A stretch of DNA of 64,000 bases from NCBI GenBank assembly GCA_025399215.1, contig MU621126.1, forward strand, positions 23,463 through 87,462. The letters are read 5' to 3'. A program made the position numbers and the translations under genes. This DNA comes from Globomyces pollinis-pini. Lineage: Eukaryota; Chytridiomycota; Chytridiomycetes; Rhizophydiales; Globomycetaceae. The notes below the pieces were generated by a model. It saw nothing but the letters and a program-made list of their open reading frames with translations, had not been told where the DNA came from and ran no database searches. Below, piece by piece: positions 10,853 through 22,475 of this stretch (position 1 is the stretch's first letter; every line of letters begins with the position of its first letter).

Positions 10853-11495
10853 ATGTTGGATTGGTTGTTCACAAAAAAGGATGCGCACAGTAGCGGAATT
10901 CCAAAGGAAGAAAAGAAAAAGGATAGAATACAGTTGAATTCTCTACCTGAAGAGGTACTGTTGATTAGCTAAAGAGAGGTATGGGAGAATCCTTGGTATC
11001 CATTGAATGGCCCACCAAAAAATCCACAGGAAGCAGAGTTACTACAGAAAGTGATAGAAGAAGAACAAAGTGCCGTAAAAGCAGCACTCTCCAAAAGACA
11101 TGATGAGATGAGTAAACACACAAATCATTTTAATGGTATATAATAGGGAATGAAAAGAAACTCTTAGATACTCATGCCAAATCGAATTGTGCTGATTTGC
11201 AATACGACTGGAAAATATGTTTATCAACTTTCAACTTTGATCGGTACTTACCACATTCTCTTTGATATTAGCTTTACAACACTATGTCATGGACAACAAA
11301 TCGCCTTTGAAAATTGTGTAAAGATTCAAACCGTATGATTTATCCGTAATTGATTTGCAGAGAAATTTGGAGAAGCTTCAGTATTACAAATTTCTTCACA
11401 CCTATCCAGAAAAGATTGATGAACTTGTAGAAAAAGCTGATCAGATGTATTTGGATGAGATGGAATTGTTAAAAAATCCACCACCAAAGAATTAA
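10853..11495 (+). CDS. CHCH protein with a twin CX9C motif
   Basis: About 175 residues from six exons. After a charged N-terminus (MLDWLFTKKD) and a conserved-looking VWENPWYPLNGPPKNPQEAE block, two CX9C motifs appear: C-ADLQYDWKI-C and C-HGQQIAFEN-C. This helix-Cys pair is typical of Mia40-imported proteins of the mitochondrial intermembrane space, many of which assist cytochrome oxidase assembly. The C-terminus is a charged helix ending KNPPPKN. Introns include a 24-nt one (10955-10978). The exact family member is not clear; it is longer than Cmc1 or Cox19. Confidence 0.75.
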
Positions 11496-11696
11496 CTCAA
11501 TACAAGTGTGCCATGATTCAATCCCAGTTTTGTATGCAAATATAAAGACTCTACATCAGTGTTATCTATTGAATCAAAATTTGACAGATTTATTTGATCA
11601 GATTAAGCATTTTTTGTGGCAGATTCTTTCATGGCGAGTTCTTTTTCAGCTTTCTCCTTTCCTCCAAGACTAATATTAAAGATAATCCTAAGCATA

Positions 11697-12139
11697 CTAG
11701 TAATAATCATAAAATCTGTAACCCTGAGTCAACTGTGCACCTTCATTGACGGCGTGGACGGCCAATAACAGATAATTTCTTGGTTGAACTTGCCAAGCAA
11801 AGCGCATGAATAAGAGGGAGTAAATGGATAATGCTATATAAAGTTATGGATAACATGATAAATACCACCAGTCATTTTCCCACTTTCAATTAGAATCAAT
11901 AATAATATACCTGATGAATTCGGGTGATTTATCACGGATATCAATTAAAGCAGCCATTGGAAGTCCCCAATTAGCAACCTATATAGAAAAAGGATAAACA
12001 AGAAAGACTCATACTGGACCCCAGAAATGCTATAGATTAGAGAGATTAAAATGGATACTGTAGAGCATAAATATGATCTGAATTCCTTGCTAGTGATATA
12101 TTGAATAGCCTTTGAAGTAGCGGAAGGAGCAGCGTTCAT
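11697..12139 (-). CDS. MPC1: Mitochondrial pyruvate carrier subunit 1 (MPC1)
   Basis: Five exons give about 110 residues, the usual MPC1 length. The conserved blocks are all present: [20 protein letters not shown], then [40 protein letters not shown] and [17 protein letters not shown]1 forms a heterodimer with MPC2 or MPC3 in the inner mitochondrial membrane and imports pyruvate. The ATG at 12139 starts a short Ala/Ser leader ([13 protein letters not shown]). Introns are about 28-31 nt. Confidence 0.95.
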
Positions 12140-12931
12140 ATTCAAGAGGGAAATATTTTCAATTCAATAAATGAATGTGTGGCTTGGAGATTTGATGGAA
12201 TGGATTTTAACTACTTTGAATTGTGAGATTAACGAGAGAAAGAGAATTGATTAATGAGAGAAAGATAGTTGATTAATGAGGGAAGGAGAGAGAGTTAATT
12301 AATTTGATAGAGTTGAGGAGGGAATCTCAAGATTTGGTTCATAAATAGTCTAATAAATCACAGTGAATCAATTATATTTCAAAACTTAATCCATTCATTC
12401 CGGGTCCATCCTTTTGTAATCGTTCAAGGTAGAGGTTACTGACAAGTAGCATGGTTTGTTGGTATTGTCCTGCACAACTCTCTAAACATGACTAACAAGT
12501 TATAAATTCTCTAATTTACTGATTCAGACATGCTTAATTTAGTTCCTGGTTTAAGTACACAGAGGTTATAACATTTAGGAGTTAAAGTACTAATCAATGT
12601 TTTAAAATTCTCTAATGCTAATTGTTGGTGCACTAAAATGAATTTGTTTTAATGGTTTCTAATACCTATTTATTAATATTCATAATTCAATTGGTTACCT
12701 TGATTGATGATTTCATCTGCCTTTGTTATTGACATTTTTTTCAAGATTTTTTAGAACTGACTTTCAATTTTGTTATTCAACCTAAATACCTAATTTAAAC
12801 AATCAAAAATATTATCATTTAGTTACTTTGTCTTTTTACTCCTCTAAACTTCAACTTGTTGAACAGTTGTAAAATTTCAATTACTAAACAATCACAGATC
12901 AAATAATATAAAATGAACAATAAAATATATA
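12140..12931. other. Intergenic region with degenerate purine-rich repeats
   Basis: No gene is supported. From about 12225 to 12318 there are imperfect repeats alternating GAGAGAAAGA-type purine runs with TTGATTAATG blocks. The remainder is plain AT-rich sequence. Confidence 0.5.
12225..12318. repeat. Imperfect GA-rich/TTGATTAATGAG repeats
   Basis: Three to four degenerate units of about 28 nt, each with TTGATTAATGAG followed by a purine run. They lie upstream of the MPC1 start (12139, minus strand). Confidence 0.6.
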
Positions 12932-13261
12932 TTAGCAAAGCAAGTTAGAAATATCCATTCGCTTTCCTTTCTTTGAACTGGTTTCGCTAATGGTATCCAT
13001 ATCCACACTAGGAGCACCATTGTTTGATAACTCTTGGTTGTATTTAATGTACTTTATAGCATTCTCCAGTATCTGTAACTTTTGAATTTTGCTTCTATGT
13101 TTGCTTATTGGAACAATGTCTTTTAGAATTTGAATACACTGTCTAGTTCTTTCCCTCCTTTTCTTTTCAACAATCTTATGGGCTGGAAGTTCATTAGAAT
13201 TGAAAGTATCATGCAACTTATCATGTTGTTTATCTAAGTCCTCCGTGTTGTGAGAAGCCAT
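12932..13261 (-). CDS. Small basic helix-loop-helix (bHLH) transcription factor
   Basis: A single exon of 109 residues. The basic region reads HKIVEKKRRERTRQCIQIL, with the E-box contacts His, Glu and Arg of the H-x3-4-E-x2-3-R pattern. The loop is KHRSKIQKLQ and helix 2 is ILENAIKYIKY. This is a minimal bHLH with little else: an acidic/polar leader and a Ser-rich tail. It should dimerise and bind CANNTG sites. With no leucine zipper or PAS domain visible, the subfamily is unclear. Confidence 0.85.
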   Translation of the reverse strand: MASHNTEDLDKQHDKLHDTFNSNELPAHKIVEKKRRERTRQCIQILKDIVPISKHRSKIQKLQILENAIKYIKYNQELSNNGAPSVDMDTISETSSKKGKRMDISNLLC

Positions 13262-14132
13262 TCTTAAATTTTTTAAAATTGTTTAATTTTCCATAGATTC
13301 GAGTCCTAAATACTCGTCACACCCGCTGTTGCCATGTTTCGTAAGTTTCACCGAGATCGTAAAGCGTTTGATGGACGCCATGGTTGTCTCAGCATTTGAT
13401 CGGATGTTGTAAACAAACTCAAACTGTATCATGAGACTTGGTTTGGCAAAGTTCAATTACCACTGTATTGATTAGATTCAAAATTGAAATTGTGATACCA
13501 TCGGGAGTTTAGGCCGCTATTGTACATACCAAACACCAAACTAAGTGTAAAAAGTGCGTTTAATAAAACTGATACATTAATGCTTTCTATGGTGGCGATG
13601 GATGAAAAAGTGTAGGGCATTTCATGATGAGATTTGTATTAGTCTCAGTATTCAAATAATTGATTTATTGTATGTATAATTGGCAATTGACCAGTACATG
13701 AACTTTGACTTATTGAATATCATTCACAAGTGACAAAATACATACAGTCCTTAAATATCAACAAATGGCATCTTCGAGCAATGTTTCGTTTATTCCAAAT
13801 CAGGCAATATGATAAGCCGTAAGGAGTATTAATGAAATCAAGATTAAATTACAGGGACACGTAAATCATGATGAAATCCATCAACCAATTTACAGATTTT
13901 ATATATCCAAATAAATAGCACTGTTTATAGTTGTTATTACTATGTCAAATACAGATGTACTAAAGATTAATAGTAGAAACAATTTTACAGATTAAACAAA
14001 CACAATATTTGAGTTAATGAACCAATTACACGTAACTACATCGTATCATATTTCTCTCTAATAAACCATACATGTTTCCAATTGTATTTTGATTTGTTAC
14101 GCAAACGTCCTGATCGTTTTTTTTCCTTATCA
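13262..14132. other. Intergenic region, nothing supported
   Basis: About 870 bp between the bHLH start and the phosphorylase kinase start. I looked for exons, tRNA-like cloverleaf signals and repeats on both strands and found none I can support. Confidence 0.5.
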
Positions 14133-17100
14133 ATGTCTTCAAAGCTGAGAAAAGCCCAGGAAAAACTGGATGTGTATTATCAGGAAGTAACGACAATTAT
14201 TCTGTCCCGACAAAATGCTGCCAGTGGATTGGTTTGTTTATGAAGAGTTGATTGTAGATACCTGCATCTGTGGCTATCACTGCTCATGGGGATTATCGAG
14301 ATGCCTGGGTTCGGTATGCCGATATTCTGATTTTAGTGATAATGTTTATTCTATTATGGCGGTTTGGGGTTTGGCCTTGGCATATCGACGATTGGATGAT
14401 GATCAAGGTCGTGCTTGTAAATTATAAATTTTACTAAATGTCAAGATGAATTGGAACATGCAACCATTAAATGTATGAGAGGATTGCTTTTTGCTATGAT
14501 GCGACAGGCTAAAAAAGTGGAACAGTTCAAGTGTACACAAGCTCTAAATCAAGCTCTTCATGCAAAGTCTTCTATTTATTGACTGATTAATTGATAGATA
14601 TAATACAGCTACAGGGGATACAGTAGTGGGTGACAACCAGTGGGGTCATCTTCAAATTGATGCCACGAGTATCTATCTTCTTTGTTTGGCTCAAATGACT
14701 GTCAGTGGATTGCATATCATTTATACAGTTGATGAAGTCCAGTTCATTCAAAATTTAGTATTTTATATTGAGCGTAATATTTCTGGTTAATTTTAATCTT
14801 CAAGGTGGTTATAGAACTCCTGACTATGGGATCTGGGAACGGGGGAATAAAATGAACCACGGTCAACCAGAATTGAATATGTCTAGTATTGGGATGGTGG
14901 TGGCTGCCTTACAGGCCATCAATGGTGTTAACCTTTTTGGTTCCAGGGGAGGTCAATCATCAGTATTAAATTCATGGGTAATATCATAGGTGATTCATGT
15001 TTTACCGGATGAAATTGCTCGAAATTATACGACATTGCATTCTGCCCTTCCTAGAGAGTCTCCATCAAAAGAAATTGATGCAGCTTTAATGGCAGTCATT
15101 TCTTTTCCAGCATTTGCTGTTGGAGATGTGACATTGATTAATCGCACCAGAATGAATATTGTTAAAAAATTGGGCGGTCGTTTTGGTTGCAAAAGATTCT
15201 TGAGAGATGGGCATCAAACTGTATTGGAAGATCATAATAGGTTAATGATTTTGGCTCATATTTAGATTACATTATGAACCGCACGAATTGAAGATTTTTG
15301 AAAATGTAGAATCTGAATGGCCATTGTTTTTTACTTATTTGATTCTTGATGGGCTCTTTTACGGTGACAAAGAGCAAGTGGAAAAGTACAGAGACTTGAT
15401 GGAACCACTCTTGGTAGATTCAAATACGGTTGGGTTATACTCTAATGCTGAAAACACGGAAATGTACGAAGCTGATCCGAAACCATCCATGAAGTTGGTG
15501 CCTGAGTTGTTTATTGTTCCAAAAGAGTCTATTGATGAAGAACGGAAAAATCCTGGCTCACAAGAACGAGTGCCGAACCAAAATGTTCCATTAGTTTGGG
15601 CACAATCGTTGTTTATTTTAGGAAACTTGATTTATGATGATTTATTATCTGTTGCAGATATTGATCCTTTAGGAAGAAGACTCGGACCAGCTGCCCATGC
15701 CCAACAACTAGATACTGTTGTACAGGTGGTTTTATTGGCTGATTCTGTTGCTTTGCAACAACGTCTTGCAACTTATGGACTGGAAACTCATACAATTGAG
15801 AATTGTGCACCAATCACTATATCAAAACCGTCCAGTCTTCGTGATGCATATAGTTTCCTGGGGCGAAATGAGAAGCAGGTATGACATGTTGTGCTCATTT
15901 GTAGGGATTGTCGGGTAGACCAGATCGTCCTATGGGGACTTTGAGTACTTCGAAGATTTACCGTTGCCAAGGACAACTTTATGCCTTCCTTCCACATTTC
16001 ATGGATCGAGAAGAATTTTACTTGGTTAGTGACAACGACTACTTGGTGTCCTTGTTCGAAGAAGAAATCTCTACAGTACGTAACCATTGGATGTCAAGCG
16101 GACGTCCTACTATAGTAGTCATGCTAACAAATCAAATGCTTGGTAATTTGGAAACGCATAGCTCTCGTGCAGGGCAGAATACCAGTAAACACAACTTACT
16201 CAACTTTTTCATATCTATTGGATCAACTGGTGTATGTAACGGTACCCGCGTTCGAGTTGGAAGACTCAGTGAAATGGTGAATACCGCATGTGTTGAATCT
16301 TTGGACTTTTTAATCAACCGAGGTGATGTTGCAGAAAGTTGGGATGCACTTTTACGAGGTAGTGAACCACCAAATAGTCACAAACTAAAGAGTGATCCTA
16401 TTGCAGATTACCAAACAAAGACACACTTGCCTATGCGTAGTCGTTCCATTCGTACCACACTCCCTCCTGTCTCAGTGCATGATTTACCAACCAAAAGTCC
16501 TCTCGCTAAATCAGTTGGTTATTCACCCGAAATGGAAGAGCTTACTTTAATGGATAAAGAGTCAGCATCCCCAATCAAGCGTGCACAATCACCTGCGCCT
16601 TTAGAAGACGCACCTGTGTCACTTCCTTTAGGCAATCCGTCTCAAACTAAAGTTGCTATTGAATTACTTTATACCTGTAATGACATTCACGACCAAGCAG
16701 ATTTGCTTCATTATCTTTATTCTTGCCATGGTTTACAGTATGAAATTCCTGGTTTGGCACCATTAAATGTTTTGTTGGAAGAAGTTTATAGAAAAGGAAT
16801 GCATTTCAAAAATTGGTCTGTAGTTCGTCAAGCTGCTGGTATATTACGAAAAACTGTCAATTCATTGACAAGTAACTTGGCTGATTTATTGATTCGTCAA
16901 AAACCAGTCACTATTGGAATCCGACCAAAGGAATATTTCATTGATTCCCCTAAAAATCCAACTGCGTTGGCACAGATTATTTTTGAAAACTGGTAAATGC
17001 CAATTTTAAACTTATTTTAGTATTATTGATACTCGAGAAGCCCCTTTGATACAAGAAATAATCACTTACTTGGGACAAATTATTCGTGGACAACCTGCCC

Positions 17101-18807
17101 TGTTTTCAGGAATCATGCGAATTAGAACACATTTTTTTGTGATCGCCATGAGAGAAGAAATATCCCGGGCTATCCGTTGTGATGAGGAAAGAGCAATTGA
17201 ACATCTTATGCAGGTTAGTGGTCTATCAACCTAACTCTCTTAGTTGAGTCCTTTTGAATTAAAAACCCTTCTACAACAAGTCCTTATTGCGCATGATCAA
17301 GTGGATGGGTTATACTTTGATCCGGCTAAACTAGCAAGTAAACGAGTGATCTTGAAAGAAATTGGAAAAGAGAAACCAGCAAAAGAATCGAAGCCTCAAA
17401 AAGCAACTCATAAATTGGTTATCTCTGCCCAATCAGGCGGATTCGATGCTGGAGATTTTGCTAATATTGAAATTCAAGCTGACGATTTACCAATTAGCTT
17501 TCCATTTCCATTCGGTAGAGGGTTGAATATGATTGCCTTAGATCCATACGATGGAAACATTATTGATGCTGGTTGCTTTGACCTACATTCTTCAGAAGCA
17601 GAAGTATATAATGATTCATTAAATGTTAGTCTGAAATTTTTGCCCAGCGGATTGAATCGTTAGACGATGGAGTGATTGTTGCAATCGCTGCTAAAGACGA
17701 TTTCTTCAAGAAAATCCGAGAATCTGCTATCAAAGGATGTGAGTCGATCGGGTCGCAACATATTCGAAACGTCCAATTTAGAGACTCTTGGTGTATTATC
17801 GGAGAGAAAGGTGCCAGTATTGGTTCTGTTCCTGAATTTCATCGTTTTGCGCACTTGGGACCTACTGAAAAAATTACTAGTGTTATCGATCTAACAACAA
17901 GAAGTTTACATCCTGATGAAAAGAGAATGCGTAGGCCATCTGGAGGACCAATGCTTCCTTCAGATGGTCGGTGGTTGCGTCGAAGAAGGAATGATGGAGT
18001 ATGTATTTGTATTTTTAAACACTTAGGCACTTAATCGTGTGCCCCCTGAATTTTACCCAAAGGTGTGGAGGCTGTTAAGCAAAACTACCGGGATTAAAGT
18101 TGGTTCTGCCGTCCTAAAAAGTCACCCAACTATTAGTGAGAGCACTCCAGAGGAACTTAATTTTGGTATTTGAAAAGTATTATTTACATTTAGCCCTTCA
18201 AGTAGAAAACTTATTGGACAATTTCATTGACCCAGCGGAACATCAAATCGCAGTGGAATGTTTAGTGGTTATATCTAGAATTGAAGAGAGAAACCCTGAA
18301 TTGACCTTAATTGGGTCAGTGATTGACCTTCGTTCATTGATTAAAGAAGCTATAATTGCATTCTGGAATAGCTGGATATCCGAGCAATATAATCAAATAG
18401 CACTTACGCCACTAATTTGTAAAACTGACGATATCCAAAAAGTTATTGATAATTCATCGAATACACCACTGATCGAATTGTCATTGGATATACCTAAAGC
18501 AGAACGGGTCATCAAAGATCGGGATACAAGCCCTCGAATTAGTGATGTGTCTGCACAAGCTCAAGCAAAAGCTAAAACGGTATTGAAAAACGCAAAACGA
18601 TGTGCTGAAGATGAACAGCAAGAAAAGAAGGAAGATGATTCTGAATTTTCATACGATAAGAATGACAAACTAGCACGTAGAATCTTTTTTGATGTGAGAC
18701 AAGATGGGGTTAACGGAACAATGTCCTATTTGGCCACAGCCTGTGTTCGTCATGCATTTGGCGTGGTTTGGACTCCTGAACGTGCAAATGCAGCAGCTAA
18801 TAAATAA
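14133..18807 (+). CDS. Phosphorylase b kinase regulatory subunit with inserted ILEI/FAM3-like domain
   Basis: About 1,440 residues from roughly 14 exons; animal alpha/beta subunits are about 1,100-1,240. The subunit holds the kinase gamma subunit and links calcium and phosphorylation signals to glycogen breakdown. The N-terminal glucoamylase-like domain shows [68 protein letters not shown] and CKRFLRDGH. Then come [16 protein letters not shown] and [18 protein letters not shown], the helical repeat region, and the C-terminal block [20 protein letters not shown]. The linker that in animals carries regulatory phosphosites here contains an ILEI/FAM3-like domain (about 17409-17876). The C-terminus is complete ([16 protein letters not shown]). 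Dikarya generally lack this gene; its presence fits an early-diverging fungus. Confidence 0.93.
17409..17876 (+). other. ILEI/FAM3 (PANDER)-like domain region inside the phosphorylase kinase gene
   Basis: The translated segment shows the ILEI pattern: [20 protein letters not shown], then [18 protein letters not shown] and [10 protein letters not shown]. After an intron the reading continues [43 protein letters not shown]. The order (strand, 'D-x-x-x-G-x-ID' turn, F-D-x-x, LPDG-type loop, V-A-x-K-D-D, LGS-type turn, FRDSW-x-x-I-G) matches FAM3/ILEI and the ILEI modules of POMGNT1 as I know them. It is in frame with the kinase subunit on both sides. Confidence 0.8.
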
Positions 18808-18848
18808 ATTTCTGTTTGCATATATCTCATTGTCTTTTTTTTTGTTTT

Positions 18849-18913
18849 GTCAGAGGTGACTCAATCCCTTGGTTAAATTTTTTCTCTAAAGGTTTATATC
18901 GTCACCCCTCTGA
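18849..18913. other. Imperfect inverted repeat between two plus-strand genes
   Basis: GTCAGAGGTGAC (18849-18860) faces GTCACCCCTCTGA (18901-18913) across about 40 nt, just after a poly-T run and after the phosphorylase kinase stop. It could form a hairpin in the 3' UTR or be a chance match. No known family. Confidence 0.4.
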
Positions 18914-18944
18914 AATCCACCCCTTTAAATTCTAGGTTTACAAA

Positions 18945-20976
18945 ATGCATATCGACTTTGATGAATCCAACAGTATCCTCCCGTCAGAAAAACAAATTGA
19001 CTTTCATGAGAATAGTTTTTTAAACTCAAAAGAGTTTGTCACCAAATGTGCTCAAATTATCCTTCGTGAACGGCTAAATGCTGAGAAGAATAACTCTTCA
19101 GAACGAATAAGAACGAAATCAGTCGCTGTTCAAAAAGAAACATCACCTACATGCTTGCATTCGAGAACAAAGTCAGACCCTTATGGAAAAAAGGAATTTA
19201 ATTGGTCTGGTCAAGTAGAACTTTTCTCGTTAAGTTTGGAGAGAGATTTTTGGTATTCTGGTCATCCCTTTCATATAAATATCATGTCTTCCACTGGGGT
19301 TTTACTCGAACGGTGGGTGCTGGCTTTTCAAACAAAGTAAACTATCTAAACTCATTATAACTTTTTAGGAATTGTCATACGGTTTCTAAAGATGATTTCT
19401 CGAATTTGATTCTTTTGACCCAATCAATATATACCAAAATTAGAAATTTACCCCTTGGTGCTGCATTGTTAGAATGTAACTATTTATTAGCTAAATCCAT
19501 TAGGCTCCATGTTGAAAAAGAATTTAAAATATGGGTATTTAAAATTCATTTATAAACTTTTAGTCTGTCTTTCAATGGTAATGATGTGGATCACAATTCT
19601 ACGTTTATGGATTCTTTTCACGCTCAGTCAAAAGATTTACAAGAATTTAACTCTGATGCTGATTTGAGAGTTCATAAGTTCCGTTGTGGGGCTGGTCCTA
19701 AAGGAAATTTGACCGTTTCAGTTGTATATGATTGCAATTTAATTCGTTACAAAACTGAGACCGATGATTTACTGAATCGCTTATTAAAACCCCTTTCGAT
19801 TTTGGCAGAAGTAGAAACAGAAGTAGAATCAGAAGCGCAAGATAATACCACCTATTCCAATCCTGCTGAAACCCCTATAGATGCACCACTTTCTCCCTTC
19901 CCAAGTCCAAAACTTCAAAAGAGAGTTATAGCTATTTCAAAAAGTGTGCAAAATTTGGAAACCATTAACAAACTCCCTCGGTCAAGTCTTTTTATTTCTA
20001 TATCTCGGCAATCTTCAACTTCTTCGGACGATAGTAATGGCGAAGTTGATAACGCAAATGGAGACATTCCGAGCCAATTTGTATGTCCAGACATTTATAC
20101 CAAAATAAACGCTGTCTTGGAGGCAGAGAGTATTATTCCCACCTCCATGCAATCAAATCGCAGGGGTAGTGTTTCGGAACCACATGGGCCTTTAGTTGGT
20201 AGCTATGAGGAGTCTATCTTAAATGGTCGATTGTCAACATCACCCTCAAAACCTATAACATTTTATGCAGATATTGGGGTTTTGGCTACGGGAAAATGCA
20301 AACCAGGTTTAAAGTGTCCACCTCATCTATATATACCATTTCCAGCATATTTCTATAGTTTGACGGGCGAAATATTATCAACACCTTATGTTGGATTAAT
20401 TGACATAGACTCAGTCACACCACCTGCAACGGACGAAAAGCAAGGAAAGAAGAATGCTTATCCGGGTTATCGATTGCCTTTGAAAGGCCAAATCCAAATT
20501 GTAATTTTTGATCAAAATATTTAATGTTGAAATAGATGATAAAAAATCCCGATCTTGCAGCTATTAAAGTGTTCCTGGTGCCATATGATTTTCGAGATAT
20601 GCCTGTAAAAACAAAGACATTCATTCGCCAAAAATCATATGCCATTCCATCACCAAAAGGGCAGCAGTTAGGTAATGGTGGAATGGGACGACTTCGCTAT
20701 GCTATTCATATCAATTTCCATATGACACCCAAACGACAGCTTATGCTATCATCTAATTTGCGGGTAGTTTTTTCGGCTCGAGCACTAGAAACAGATGAAA
20801 AACTGGAAACTGTTTATCAAGGACCAACAATGCCAAAGTATGTATCGACAAATACCAATGAGTTTACAACTTCTTTGGTATTGACTGGAACATCTCCTAA
20901 TTCTTGGTTAAACTCCACCGAAGTTTTATCACCAGAGTCTGCTAAACTAAGTGATTTCTGTAATAAAGGGAGATAA
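18945..20976 (+). CDS. ATOS (FAM214) family protein
   Basis: About 600 residues. The C-terminal half matches the ATOS domain step by step: GPLVGSYEESILNGRLS, then FYADIGVLATGKCKPGLKCP, TPYVGLIDIDSV and GYRLPLKGQIQI. After an intron (about 20502-20535) it continues MIKNPDLAAIKVFLVPYDFR, DMPVKTKTFIRQ, LRYAIHINFHM and LRVVFSARALETDE. The N-terminal region has a separate conserved block (FWYSGHPFHINI, LLERWVLAFQ). ATOS proteins are transcription-linked regulators in animals (Drosophila Atossa). The splice between about 19540 and 19650 is uncertain: in-frame joining needs either a roughly 100-nt intron or a boundary I cannot place. Confidence 0.85.
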
Positions 20977-21020
20977 TGTATAGGTTAATTGTCTTTACAT
21001 GACTTTATTAGAATGTGTGT

Positions 21021-21671
21021 CTAGATTTCGATACATAAAATGTCCAACTCAGAGTCGTATAAGTTTCTCTTAAACTCATCAAAAGATATAGCACCATCTT
21101 GATTGCTATCTGCATCCAATAAAGTTTGTTCCACCACATTTACAATCTGTGAGTCGTTGAGACTATTTCCAACCATTGTTTTGAGCATCAAGAAAAGATC
21201 ATCATAAGAAATCTTTCCATCTTGGTCCACATCATAAACCTTGAATGCGACTAGAAGGTATTAGAGTTTCGATAGATCTACTTACATTCCAACTTAATGT
21301 CTCTTTTTGCTAAATATATATTAAGGTAGAGTTGCTAACCTGTCTTAGAAAATGGAGACAATGCAATCACAAAATCTCTAAATGTCAAATACTGGCGATC
21401 ATTTAGGAAAACGGTAGTAATTCGATTGGCCAATGGATTCACAGCTAATTCTGGTAGAGTTTGGAGATCTTTCAATGTTAAGAAACTATCATCAAATATT
21501 GTTGCTAATTACCCCAAGTTTTGCTTGTCTAACAATTCAAATCGTTTCCTCAACTTTCTTATTTCTGATGCAGTGACTATGATAAATAACATTCTAAACT
21601 GTACCTAATTGTTAATAAATTGCACTACATGAAGACATTTCAATTAATTCGATCAGCTCTTCGGTTGCCAT
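21021..21671 (-). CDS. Calcineurin B-like / CHP-type EF-hand protein
   Basis: About 170 residues from six exons, starting MATEELIELIEMSSFTASEI. Features in order: IRKLRKRFELLD; the degenerate first EF pair with LKDLQTLPELAVNPLANRI and LTFRDFVIALSPF; EF3 VYDVDQDGKISYDDLF; and EF4 DADSNQDGAISFDEF. EF3 and EF4 have full calcium-binding loops; EF1 and EF2 do not. That pattern, plus the AISF-x-EF end, favours calcineurin-homologous protein (CHP) over canonical calcineurin B, but both belong to the same superfamily. The tail LDILCIEI is unusual. Its start codon overlaps the end of an upstream open frame on the same strand (21640-21981). Confidence 0.8.
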
Positions 21672-21981
21672 TGTATTGCCCATTAAGTAAATAATTTAAT
21701 GGAAGTTTGTTGACAGCATTAAATGAAATTGTGTCACCATAAACACTTTTACACTGACTGATCCATCGCAAAAAGTTGATTGTTTCTACGGTTGCATGAC
21801 TGACCAATTTATAGTATTGCTTCCCATTTGAGATCCTTTGGGTGATCAGTTTGAAGGATTTGCCAAGATCAGGTAGATATTGAGATAAGTCTAAGGAATG
21901 AGTTTATGCTATTCACTAGTCTGCTTAACCTCTGTTTAAGACTTTGAGTTACTCTGTATCAATGGATTGAATCCATGACAT
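21640..21981 (-). CDS. Putative small protein overlapping the EF-hand gene start
   Basis: The frame DLSQYLPDLGKSFKLITQRI continues through SHATVETINFLRWISQCKSV to NYLLNGQYNGNRRADRIN and stops at 21640-21642. It looks protein-like (amphipathic helices, no low complexity). An upstream ATG at 21981 (MSWIQSIDTE) is a candidate start, but I could not find a splice that joins it cleanly. The last 32 nt overlap the EF-hand CDS in another frame on the same strand. Family unknown. Confidence 0.35.
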
Positions 21982-22011
21982 TGAATTTCGATATTTTTTA
22001 TCTAAAATATT

Positions 22012-22454
22012 ATGAAGGACGACCCAAGAAGACCAGAAGGTAACGGTTAGTTTACTGAAGACTATCAGCCGTCATTCCTTTCAAACTACCAATGATTCCG
22101 GAGGAAGATGCTGATTCTTCTCAGCAACTAGGCTTTTTTGGACTAGCACTTGGTGTAATGGGTATTTTGGACAGTTGTTGGGAATAATTCGAATAGGACT
22201 CCTTTTAAAAAAGAAAGAATTCTCTTGGACTAGTTTGTTATTGACGATCATGTCAATTGTGAATCGAAGATTAGTGGAATCTGATGTCAAACAGGGTAAC
22301 CAATGCAATATTAATTGTTAGGATGGTCTGCTTTGCTCTTTTCTACAATGGGATTAGGTATATACTTTCTGAACTGACTTTAGCGCTATTATATATACAA
22401 ATGTTCACCCAACCAGCTTCAAGTTCAATTTTCGATATGAAGAAACCACAATAA
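22012..22454 (+). CDS. PAT complex subunit Asterix (WDR83OS-like)
   Basis: Five exons give about 108 residues, the normal Asterix length. The N-terminus MKDDPRRPEAVIPFK matches the family DPRRP start. Next come QQLGFFGLALGVMGLLLKKK, the transmembrane stretch SWTSLLLTIMSIVNRRLVES, then DVKQGWSALLFSTMGLALLY and a short tail ending FDMKKPQ. Asterix pairs with CCDC47 in the ER membrane PAT complex, which shields polar transmembrane helices during insertion. Introns are 26-37 nt. The last exon and 3' flank were duplicated (see 24111-24172). Confidence 0.88.
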
Positions 22455-22475
22455 AATCTACTTTGAAAGGATATC

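Noticed and set aside
13262..14132. Possible tRNA or small gene in the 870-bp gap
   Set aside because: No cloverleaf with A and B boxes and no exon set with consistent splice sites could be assembled.
15613..16317. Long minus-strand open frames opposite the phosphorylase kinase gene
   Set aside because: They are antisense shadows of a gene with strong family motifs, and lack motifs and splice context of their own.
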